A DNA stretch of 53,937 nucleotides from positions 1 to 53,937 of the forward strand of contig NZ_JAKZGP010000032.1 of assembly GCF_022549775.1 (NCBI RefSeq). Reading direction: 5' to 3'. The notes under the pieces were generated by a model. That model was not told the origin of the DNA. It worked only from the letters and a program-made list of their open reading frames with translations, and did no database searches. The stretch is from Belliella filtrata (GTDB taxonomy: Bacteria; Bacteroidota; Bacteroidia; Cytophagales; Cyclobacteriaceae). This document shows, in pieces, positions 43,468 through 51,085 of the stretch (the first letter of the stretch is position 1; every line of letters starts with the position of its first letter). Made by a program: the position numbers and the translations under genes.

Positions 43468-44082
43468 TTACTGATTAAATTTTGATAATTTTTCTAAAAC
43501 ACTTTCAATATAATTTTCAGTAAATTTAAAATTATATTGATCTGGTATGAAAGAATCCCGTAAAACCATAGAAGAATCAACAAAAAACAATACTGGTAGT
43601 AAATCTTCATTAATAAAATTTTCCTTTGAACTTATAGAGTAAACTTCAGATACCATTTTATACTGATTTAGAAAAACCGACGTCTCACGAAATCTTTCAT
43701 GAGGACATATGGTTATAATTTTAATACATGGATAGCTTTCAATTATTTTTCCTAGCTGTACGAATAAGTTATCAAAACAGTAGTTACAAATTGATTTTGG
43801 CATATAAAGTATTAAAGTAGGTACAGAATCTAATAGATCTCTAAAACTAACAGCATTATTATTCTTGTCCTTTATTGTAGTATTCTTGTTTACAGAAAAA
43901 TTGTTAATCTTAAAAGTTTTAGAAAACACATAAACTATATTGTTTTTTTCATCACTTAGATCCTTAATTACTTTCAATTGACTTTCAATCTGGCCTTTAT
44001 ATCTAGTAGATTCTTTGTGATTAATTACCAGGATAGTAATTAGAATAACAACAATTACTAATAACAAATGTTCCTTTTTCAT
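43468..44082 (-). CDS. Membrane-anchored thioredoxin-like protein with CxxC
   Basis: A 204-residue protein with an N-terminal hydrophobic anchor (residues 6-20), a basic-coil linker and a thioredoxin/TlpA-like fold: LILYMPKSICNYCFDNLFVQ carries C99-x2-C102. The rest (CIKIITICPHERF, then PVLFFVD) fits a redoxin-like core, although the cis-Pro loop is not classical. It would face the periplasm and could form or break disulfides. It is the last gene of a run that includes a cysteine-rich peptide, for which it is a plausible partner. AT-rich, unlike the window's core genes. Confidence 0.78.
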   Translation of the reverse strand: MKKEHLLLVIVVILITILVINHKESTRYKGQIESQLKVIKDLSDEKNNIVYVFSKTFKINNFSVNKNTTIKDKNNNAVSFRDLLDSVPTLILYMPKSICNYCFDNLFVQLGKIIESYPCIKIITICPHERFRETSVFLNQYKMVSEVYSISSKENFINEDLLPVLFFVDSSMVLRDSFIPDQYNFKFTENYIESVLEKLSKFNQ

Positions 44083-44092
44083 AAAAAAATGT

Positions 44093-45268
44093 TTATATTT
44101 TTGGTTTACAAATCAGTAATATTGGATTTTCATAGTATTCTATTGATTTTACAAGGTTTAGAATATTAGGACTTTCATTTGTAACATTGTTGCTTTTGTT
44201 AAACATATCTAAGAAAGTTGAAGGCTCAATTGCAATTATAAACTTCTCTTCACTTTGTGCCAATGGTAAAAACTCTCTTATTTCAGAGATTTCATTCTTT
44301 TCATAAAAGAATAGATCGTCAGATAAACCTTTAACGTTTAAAATTGAACCCTTAATCTTATTATAAAAGACAAACTGGACTTTTTCTCCAAATTCATAAG
44401 CAAAAAACAAATAATCGTCACTTTCAAAAAAGGAATGAATTAAAAAAGCAAATTCATTTAATCTTGCTTCTTTTGCAAAGAACATAGCATTATCAAAATC
44501 CTGATTCAAAAATTCCTTTGAAATATTATTTTTGCCAAAATCAACGGAGTATTTTTTACTTAATTCATTGTTCTGGTATTTATAAACGACATTTTCAAAA
44601 ACCTCAACTATTGAGATACTTTTACTGGTATGTGCAAATCTTCTATTGTTTTTAAAATGCAAAAACTTTGCGTGCTTCTTGTCTATTTCTATAAATGAAT
44701 TCAATATTTTATTGTTTGATTTTGATTTTATTACCAATTTCTGAGAAACTTTATCGTTGAAATTGTTTCCACAGTAAAAAAGGTACTTATCACTATCTGC
44801 CTTTGTGAATGATTCTGCAATGAGCCCATGTCGCCAAATATCTTTAAGATTACCTTCAAAGTCATAAGTTAGGATTTTAGCACTAGGGGTATCAAGTAAC
44901 TCAATTGTATTGTTATCCCTATCGATATACATATCCCAAATTGTTTGATATTCCTCTGGACCTTTGCCTTTATTATCAATTTTTGAAACGATTTCTCCCA
45001 CTTGGTCAAAAATAAAAATTACTCCTCCTGATAGTACAAAGTACATATTGTTAAAATATTCGATTTTTTCTATTTGTGAAATAAGAAAGTCTTCCTTGGT
45101 TTCTAACTTTATAAATTCCACATCTTCAAATAATTCAGATAGCATGATGTGTTTAGCAGTTGATGGATTTATCTCCAATAACTTTGTATTAGCATCAACT
45201 TCAAATTCTTTATTTGTTGTACAGTAAGAAAAAAACAAAATAAACAGCGAATAAAAATATTTTTTCAT
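44093..45268 (-). CDS. Six-bladed beta-propeller lipoprotein
   Basis: Lipoprotein of about 391 residues (start at 45268 gives MKKYFYSLFILFFSYC, lipobox ending in Cys) with the blade signatures of Bacteroidota 6-bladed beta-propellers (DUF5128-like group): FEDVEFIKLETKEDFLISQIEKIEY, GVIFIFDQVGEIVSKI, GKGPEEYQ, MYIDRDNNTIELLD. Such proteins are often found beside small exported NVEALA-type peptides and TlpA-like proteins, as here. The frame extends upstream to 45298, but the lipoprotein signal decides the start. Role unknown; probably surface or periplasmic scaffold. Confidence 0.8.
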   Translation of the reverse strand: MKKYFYSLFILFFSYCTTNKEFEVDANTKLLEINPSTAKHIMLSELFEDVEFIKLETKEDFLISQIEKIEYFNNMYFVLSGGVIFIFDQVGEIVSKIDNKGKGPEEYQTIWDMYIDRDNNTIELLDTPSAKILTYDFEGNLKDIWRHGLIAESFTKADSDKYLFYCGNNFNDKVSQKLVIKSKSNNKILNSFIEIDKKHAKFLHFKNNRRFAHTSKSISIVEVFENVVYKYQNNELSKKYSVDFGKNNISKEFLNQDFDNAMFFAKEARLNEFAFLIHSFFESDDYLFFAYEFGEKVQFVFYNKIKGSILNVKGLSDDLFFYEKNEISEIREFLPLAQSEEKFIIAIEPSTFLDMFNKSNNVTNESPNILNLVKSIEYYENPILLICKPKI

Positions 45269-45308
45269 GACTTTCTTTAACTTATGTTTGATAATCAATT
45301 ATATATAG

Positions 45309-45356
45309 TAATTCAAAAATTGACAGGAACTTTAGTTCCTGTCAATTTTTGAATTA
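45309..45356 (-). terminator. Perfect 22-bp hairpin between peptide and propeller genes
   Basis: Arms 45309-45330 and 45335-45356 are fully complementary with a 4-base loop (TTTA). The hairpin begins immediately after the peptide's stop codon (45357-45359, TAA). It is A/T-rich at the base and so can act as a terminator or a processing/stabilising element that keeps peptide mRNA high relative to downstream genes. Confidence 0.7.
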
Positions 45357-45635
45357 TTAACAATGGTCTGCATAACAATGATCAGAATTCGTGTTACCAC
45401 AGCAATATAGAGTTCCGCTTTGGTTTCCATATAATGGTCCGCAATGAGGACTTCCTGAGCTACCTGTTTCACCCTGAGCCATAGCATTATTTCCCAATTC
45501 TGTCAGAGTAATTGATGGAAGTAATTTGCCTTTTTCAAATTCCAAACTGACCATAATGTTCAATACCAGCATTAAACTGAATGCTCCAGCAGCCACCCAA
45601 CGCAGCCACTTACTTGTTTTTAGATAATTTTTCAT
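45357..45635 (-). CDS. Small exported cysteine-rich peptide, NVEALA-like
   Basis: A 92-residue precursor. The N-terminus is basic (KNYLKTSKWLRW), followed by a hydrophobic segment (about 13-30) and a linker ending LTELGNNAMAQGE, comparable in place and style to the NVEALA motif of small exported Bacteroidota peptides. A signal-peptidase-like AMA site (51-53) would release a mature region of about 39 residues. That region has five cysteines (65, 78, 79, 87, 92; the last is the C-terminal residue) plus Gly/Ser/His. Function unknown; candidates are signal, toxin or structural peptide. It lies beside a CxxC thioredoxin-like protein. Confidence 0.72.
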   Translation of the reverse strand: MKNYLKTSKWLRWVAAGAFSLMLVLNIMVSLEFEKGKLLPSITLTELGNNAMAQGETGSSGSPHCGPLYGNQSGTLYCCGNTNSDHCYADHC

Positions 45636-45668
45636 TTCTTTTTTGTTTTAGTTAAAGGTTTGTTTCTG

Positions 45669-45676
45669 TAAAAATA
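45669..45676 (-). promoter_or_regulatory. Possible -7 element of the peptide gene
   Basis: Minus strand reads TATTTTTA, one mismatch (A for G) to TAnnTTTG, 33 bases before the start codon. Weak, but it places the 10-bp repeats at a typical activator position. Confidence 0.3.
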
Positions 45677-45696
45677 CGATGTTTAATATAATTTAA

Positions 45697-45726
45697 ATGG
45701 GGCATAATGGGTATTAATGGGGAATT
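45697..45726. promoter_or_regulatory. Three tandem 10-bp repeats upstream of the peptide gene
   Basis: ATGGGGCATA, ATGGGTATTA and ATGGGGAATT at 45697, 45707 and 45717 are exactly 10 bases apart, one DNA turn. They lie 62-91 bases upstream of the peptide ATG and overlap the 3' end of the HTH gene. The layout fits an array for a regulator such as the adjacent HTH protein. Confidence 0.45.
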
Positions 45727-45911
45727 TTGAGTATCCTCTTCTTCATTTTTTCAGGGATTCCCAGTTTTTCAAAAATCAGTGATTGCTCTGTAGGTGTTAC
45801 TAGTCCGGAAGTTAAATTTACCCCAACTCTTTCTAGCATTCTTCGAAATGTTTTTCTATCAACGCCATATTCATTAGCTAATTCCATTCTGGTTTTACAT
45901 CTAGTTTCCAT
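45714..45911 (-). CDS. Small helix-turn-helix protein (65 aa)
   Basis: A 65-residue basic protein. Residues 9-30 (MELANEYGVDRKTFRRMLERVG) form a clear HTH, with the turn at EYGVD and recognition helix RKTFRRMLE. The rest (SGLVTPTEQSLIFEKLGIPEKMK) resembles small Bacteroidota HTH proteins found next to exported peptide genes. It lies between the ligase and peptide genes, 24 bases after the former and 78 before the latter, and is the best candidate regulator of the peptide. Confidence 0.7.
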   Translation of the reverse strand: METRCKTRMELANEYGVDRKTFRRMLERVGVNLTSGLVTPTEQSLIFEKLGIPEKMKKRILKIPH

Positions 45912-45935
45912 ATTTTTTAACTTTTTATTAAACTT

Positions 45936-47798
45936 CTAATTGACTTCTGCCAACCATTTCTCGACTTTTTCTTTTATTTCCACACTTGCTGGTGATTCTA
46001 TTTTAACGGGCATTTGCATGATTTTTATGGCTAAGTTTTTAGCTAAAGAATCTTGCCCTAATTCCTCGTACAACAAAAATCTTTGGTATTTGGGATATAA
46101 CTTATGAGGAATCATATTTTCAGCTATCATGTATGATTCTTCAGCTAATTCATACATTCCTAAATTTTGATAGCTTTTCCCTAGGGAGTTCATCACTAGA
46201 CTATTGTTTCCATTTATCATTGCCATTTGTAAATACAAATTAGACTTCTGGTTTTCATTAGTTCTTTCTAACGCTTTAGCATATGGCAATAAAAGCTTTG
46301 AATCAGTTAAGAGAATTTTTGGAATAGATTCAAAAGTAGTTATGCTATGGTGTAAATCTCCTCCTTGATATGCTGAAAAGGCTATTTTCCATTTTTTGTA
46401 ATTGTTTGCTATAAATCGACTATGATCTATATGAAAAAATATTGAAAATTGAATTGCAATTAATAACAATGAGGTGGTTAAGTGACTAATCGGCTTAGAC
46501 TGCTTTGTTCTTTCAAATTGAAGAAAGACTTCTTTAGAGTCAAATGCTAAAACAGCAATAAAGGTCACAACATTTAATTTGACAGGAAGGATTTGTAATG
46601 GGTAGGAAAAAAGAGAGAATATAAGTATTCCCAAAAGGGATAGCTTTACAGCTTGATTGAATTGGAGATTTGGCGTATTTATAACTTGATAAAATAATGT
46701 GGAGACGATTACTGCCCCAATCATTCCTTGTTCAACTACATACGTTAAAGGCTCATTGAAGCCATACTCAACATCATCAGCGACCCAGGAAAACTTACTT
46801 GTTGGGTTTGCTTCAAAGAATAATGCCTGTGCATTCATGTAGTAGGCCCTAAAGTTGTCAAATCCTACCCCGAAAAGTATGTTATCCGAAATCATACTTT
46901 TGGAAACTTTCCAAATTAAAAATCGTCCGTCTGCTGAATTAAGATTGAAAAAGTAAAGTGAAACTAGGGCTACTATACTTAAAAATGAGAAGAGAACTAT
47001 TCCAGTAAATGTTTTCTTGTTTTTTAATCTCTTAAATAAATGGTCACATGATTGCTTTTGGTAAAACATAATTAATCCTATGGTAAAAATAGAAAAGATG
47101 CCTGCCCTAGAGTGGGTCGAAATTAGTATTGCTATCATAAAAAGGATAATCAAAAATAAACCAAACGTATAGTCTGGAATTGATTTGCTTGCTATTCCCA
47201 AATTGCGCTTAAAGTTCTCTTTATTAATTATCAGCCAAAGGATCAAAATAATTGAACTTAATAAGTACCCTGCAAGTGGTCCTGGATTAAAAAAACCTCC
47301 TGTGACCTTAAAAAGCGAATGATTGGAGCTTACCAAACCCAAAATTTGAGCTTGTCCATATAAAGCCTGAATAAACCCTCCAATTATTATGAAAAGTAGT
47401 GCTTTGTGCCTCAATTCATCACCCAGTAGTCTGATAAACAAATAATAAAACCCTAAACTAATTAACTCTACATATTGAATGGAAAATATTGGAGTATCTC
47501 CCATCAATTTTTTATTGATCAAAAGGTAGAAAATGAACAAACCAAAGGTCAAATCAATTTTTGTCAATTTTGTATTACTATTCCTCTGGATATGTTTCAA
47601 GAATGCAACTATTGATAATGGGATTAATAAAATCAAAAAATGTATTGTTTTAATTGATTCTGTTTCATAAAACAATTCTTTATTATAAGATAGAGGAAGT
47701 AAAGCTAATACAACAAATAGCAATACCATTGCGACAGTATTGGTTAAGTTGACTTGCTTGATCAAAGCAATTGACCATTTAACACTTAATATATTCAT
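45936..47798 (-). CDS. O-antigen-ligase-family membrane protein with TPR tail
   Basis: A 620-residue polytopic protein. About eleven hydrophobic segments (15-450) contain Wzy_C/WaaL features: GGFFNPGPLAGYL, a large central loop with ISTHSRAGIFS, and GVGFDNFRAYY in the periplasmic loop. The C-terminal ~150 residues are a TPR-like domain (YAKALERTNENQKSNLYLQMAMINGN and LGKSYQNLGMYELAEESY). In this family a polymer or glycan is joined to a lipid or protein acceptor. Here there is no O-antigen cluster next to it; instead it heads the peptide run, so the acceptor could be a protein or peptide (inference). Confidence 0.82.
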   Translation of the reverse strand: MNILSVKWSIALIKQVNLTNTVAMVLLFVVLALLPLSYNKELFYETESIKTIHFLILLIPLSIVAFLKHIQRNSNTKLTKIDLTFGLFIFYLLINKKLMGDTPIFSIQYVELISLGFYYLFIRLLGDELRHKALLFIIIGGFIQALYGQAQILGLVSSNHSLFKVTGGFFNPGPLAGYLLSSIILILWLIINKENFKRNLGIASKSIPDYTFGLFLIILFMIAILISTHSRAGIFSIFTIGLIMFYQKQSCDHLFKRLKNKKTFTGIVLFSFLSIVALVSLYFFNLNSADGRFLIWKVSKSMISDNILFGVGFDNFRAYYMNAQALFFEANPTSKFSWVADDVEYGFNEPLTYVVEQGMIGAVIVSTLFYQVINTPNLQFNQAVKLSLLGILIFSLFSYPLQILPVKLNVVTFIAVLAFDSKEVFLQFERTKQSKPISHLTTSLLLIAIQFSIFFHIDHSRFIANNYKKWKIAFSAYQGGDLHHSITTFESIPKILLTDSKLLLPYAKALERTNENQKSNLYLQMAMINGNNSLVMNSLGKSYQNLGMYELAEESYMIAENMIPHKLYPKYQRFLLYEELGQDSLAKNLAIKIMQMPVKIESPASVEIKEKVEKWLAEVN

Positions 47799-47912
47799 TT
47801 TGTAATCTATACTTATGAACGTAATGATATATCAATACTAAACGCTCAAACTGAAAAAAATCTGCAGTGTGAAAATTTCTCTGATTTTTTTAGAAAATCT
47901 TTAATTTAATTT

Positions 47913-50720
47913 CTACCACCATACCTGTTGCTTATGATCATCCAAAGTGAAAATTCTCTCTTCCCATCCTTTGGTATGGTTCTTTAATACGTAGAGACCA
48001 TTTTCAGGTACCTTACTGTAGACTAAGGAATCTGTAGCCGCGATCTGAACGCCCAGACTTGTCCAGTCTCTACCAGACCAATAAAGTAACTCGTACTCAT
48101 CCTTCGGCTCAACCATATTGCCATCATTACGTGCAGCAAAGCGGACACTTCCTATCTCTTTTGGAGATTCCGATGCGATCCCAACCCATCCTCCTGTTGG
48201 ATCTGGTGCATCAAAATAGGTTAACACATCCCCATCAAAGGCTTTCTCTCTCGTTCTTTCACTTCCTTCAAAGCTACCTTCTGTTCCTATAATTGTCCCT
48301 TTGATTGGCATACCTTCCTTATCAAAAAAATCAAGCTCACTGATGTTACAATGTCCACCTTCAGGACCTTTATACCGGAAATACTTGAATTCCCCCTTTA
48401 TATCTACTTCAAAAGTATGAAAAACAGGATCGAGCATATCATCCTCAATCGTCCCAAGTACAACTGCGTCTTTGAAGTCCCTTGAATTTGCGGCCTGAAA
48501 CTCTCCTCCAAGAATGAGCTTGTGATGTGTCTCATTGACTTGTCTGTTTGGGAACTTCCTTTTGAGGACAAGGTTCATTTCTTTGTTTTCAGAGACTTTG
48601 ACAGGATGGGTATTGCCTAGAGAATCAAAATAGAACGGAGTATTGAATGCCTCAAACCTTCCATTATTATAAAATGCAGGAAGGTACATACCCCTTGTTT
48701 CCAGGTTTTTGAACTTTACTTTACCTCCACGTGTCTTTTCACCCCATGCTGTCACTACCCATTGCTTATTGTTAAATACCATTAAATAGCCATACCTGTT
48801 ATCTAAAGTCGTTAGTTCGGAAGAAATAGCTACTTCGATATCCTTTACTTCACAATACTCTGGTGTCACATCAATAAAGTAAGGATTTATAAATTCTTGA
48901 GGAATAGATTCCTTTCCATTGTTATTTATAAACAAGCTTTCCTTGTTGATTGTATTTGTATTTCTATAAACCTTCCCCTTTGCAAACACATCTACCCATG
49001 TACCTGCTCCAACTGGATTATGGCAATTGTTCTGAATGGTATTTCCTTCAGCATCAAAAATTACGCTCCAGCTATGTCCTGCATTCCTCTCGGGATAGTT
49101 GAAGACAAAATCCACTGCGCAAGCAATACCCATAGACCGCAAAAGCATAGTTTGAAAATTTGTCTCCTCTACACAAGTACCATAAGCATATGATAACAAG
49201 TGGTCATTCGATATGGAACCAATACTCACAACAGTTCCTGACCAATGAAACTCATCCGTGACTTTGCTGATTTGTCGTGCTTTTCGGAGTATCATGTTGG
49301 AGGGATCTCTTTGAGATGAAGAGGTATCTTCTTCAACCTTTTCTAAGTTCCAAATGAATTTTTCCTGCATCTCACTTAAAGGCAATTGTATCAATTCATT
49401 GTTTTTTTCATTATAAGCTAGGATATTATTTGTACTTTTATTTCGAATCTGATACCCGCCATTTTCCATTGGGTAAAATATCCAAGTTTGGTTATTTCCT
49501 CTATGATTTGTATAAGTCTGTACAAAGTCACTGGACGGGGTAGCTGCGGCGTCAATTATAAATTGACCATTTTCTCCTCCTAAAACAATTTGATGAAAAT
49601 TCTGACCAGACTCAATAATTTCAATTGGGGATCTTTTCGTTGGATTTGAATCAATTCGCAATAGGTAGCCATTTTTTAATACACTTTGGTCGATATTCAG
49701 TTCACCTGTTTTATTGCTCAGGTAATACCTTCCTTCTTGAAGTCTTGAATTTGAAATCTCTAGACTTAAGTTTCTTGGTGTAGTTACATAATCTAAATAA
49801 ATGAATTTCTCTATTGCCATTAGCTTTAGGGTATGACTTCCTTTTTTCAGTTCCTTATGAATTCGAACGGGAGGTACATCCTTATCAACCTTATCCCAAG
49901 CTCCTGTGGAAGGAAAAATTAATTCTTCATATTCTATATCGTCAATTGCCACCTTTATGCTTATGCCATCTTTATGACCATTGAAGTAGTATATTTCCAA
50001 AAGCTGGGTGCCTGTTTGTTTTATATCAAAAGTGATTTCAAGATCCTTTGAAACGCCCTGGGCTAAGTTATGTACATATCCTCCAGAGGCCGCCTCAATT
50101 TTAATTTTATTGGCGTCATTGACCGTAAACCATTCGGCTTCGTGAAGATTTTCTTCTTCCATAAGTGGTGAATAATTTGCCATAGCCTCGAACTTTGACC
50201 TGACAGTCTTTCTCCAGTCAATATTTTGTGAATGACCTATTTTATAAGGCAGTATATATTCACAAAACATTTCAAAGGAATAAAATTGAGCCCATTCGTA
50301 TTGATAATAAGTTTCAAAAGCAGATTCAATTAGAGCAATCATTTGATCTGATGTCATGTTCAATAGGTCAAATTCTTCATAAATCTTTGCACTTCTTTGA
50401 TTTTTTAAAGAGTCAGACCTAAACACACTATTCCTATTCTCCCTATACACTCCATATACATATTCATAATTTCTATTTAGGCTATCTATACCTGGACCTA
50501 ATTTAGAATACTGATACTGCATATTTGCAATCAGGTACTCCGCTGCCTTCAGTTTTAAAGGGTTAGGATTGATATCTCGATAATGAATTAGAACCTTTTC
50601 TAATTCCTCTCTATTTTCACCAGCTAGGTCTAATGCATTATTCGTCTCAGAGGACCAGGGCTTGCAAGAGGCAAGGATCAAAAATAAAAGTAGATGGATT
50701 AGTTTATGTTTAGAGTCCAT
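47913..50720 (-). CDS. Transglutaminase-like lipoprotein with carbohydrate-binding modules
   Basis: A 935-residue lipoprotein (lipobox LASC at residue 19). Order of modules: N-terminal helical region to about 200; CBM6-like beta-sandwich about 205-320 (IKIEAASGGYVHN, then LMAIEKFIYLDYV); a ricin-type trefoil-like region about 325-455 (TWIFYPMENGGYQIRN); transglutaminase core about 490-600 with Cys in GTCVEETNFQTMLL, His in NAGHSW and Asp in FDAEGN; and a discoidin-like C-terminal domain from about 800. It may cross-link or hydrolyse amide bonds on surface glycoproteins. Promoter box TATGTTTG lies just upstream. Confidence 0.75.
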   Translation of the reverse strand: MDSKHKLIHLLLFLILASCKPWSSETNNALDLAGENREELEKVLIHYRDINPNPLKLKAAEYLIANMQYQYSKLGPGIDSLNRNYEYVYGVYRENRNSVFRSDSLKNQRSAKIYEEFDLLNMTSDQMIALIESAFETYYQYEWAQFYSFEMFCEYILPYKIGHSQNIDWRKTVRSKFEAMANYSPLMEEENLHEAEWFTVNDANKIKIEAASGGYVHNLAQGVSKDLEITFDIKQTGTQLLEIYYFNGHKDGISIKVAIDDIEYEELIFPSTGAWDKVDKDVPPVRIHKELKKGSHTLKLMAIEKFIYLDYVTTPRNLSLEISNSRLQEGRYYLSNKTGELNIDQSVLKNGYLLRIDSNPTKRSPIEIIESGQNFHQIVLGGENGQFIIDAAATPSSDFVQTYTNHRGNNQTWIFYPMENGGYQIRNKSTNNILAYNEKNNELIQLPLSEMQEKFIWNLEKVEEDTSSSQRDPSNMILRKARQISKVTDEFHWSGTVVSIGSISNDHLLSYAYGTCVEETNFQTMLLRSMGIACAVDFVFNYPERNAGHSWSVIFDAEGNTIQNNCHNPVGAGTWVDVFAKGKVYRNTNTINKESLFINNNGKESIPQEFINPYFIDVTPEYCEVKDIEVAISSELTTLDNRYGYLMVFNNKQWVVTAWGEKTRGGKVKFKNLETRGMYLPAFYNNGRFEAFNTPFYFDSLGNTHPVKVSENKEMNLVLKRKFPNRQVNETHHKLILGGEFQAANSRDFKDAVVLGTIEDDMLDPVFHTFEVDIKGEFKYFRYKGPEGGHCNISELDFFDKEGMPIKGTIIGTEGSFEGSERTREKAFDGDVLTYFDAPDPTGGWVGIASESPKEIGSVRFAARNDGNMVEPKDEYELLYWSGRDWTSLGVQIAATDSLVYSKVPENGLYVLKNHTKGWEERIFTLDDHKQQVWW

Positions 50721-50750
50721 ATTTCATTTATTTGATAAAGTGAATTCTAA

Positions 50751-50758
50751 CAAACATA
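50751..50758 (-). promoter_or_regulatory. Putative -7 element of the transglutaminase-like gene
   Basis: Minus strand reads TATGTTTG, an exact TAnnTTTG match, 30 bases before the ATG. A hairpin (AGACTG/CAGTCT with A/T outer arms, about 50755-50812) lies directly upstream and may stop readthrough from the IS side. Confidence 0.5.
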
Positions 50759-50812
50759 AAAAACCAGACTGCAGAATATTTTCAGTCTAGATAATTTTCG
50801 GGTTTTTTGAAA

Positions 50813-51039
50813 AATAATTTAATCTTCAAAATATATGGAAACATGAGATTCCGGTGATGTAAAGCATAAGAAGTAAGACTCCAAAAATTCAAAAAGTTAA
50901 GAACATGTCAAGTTACATATGTTATCAAAAGAGCGGTTTTTGGTTTTTCAATTTTATAACCTACTTAAATCATATTCTGATTACATTATCAGACGATGAA
51001 GTGTAGCACTGTTTTAAGAATTGCAAATTCCTTTTAATG
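50813..51039. other. Intergenic, AT-rich, nothing definite
   Basis: Between the hairpin upstream of the transglutaminase gene and the left target repeat of the IS66 element I see no ORF, RNA or repeat I can defend. Confidence 0.3.
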
Positions 51040-51085
51040 ATTATTACGTATCCATCCGACCAACCCCATCTTGTATGGGATAATT

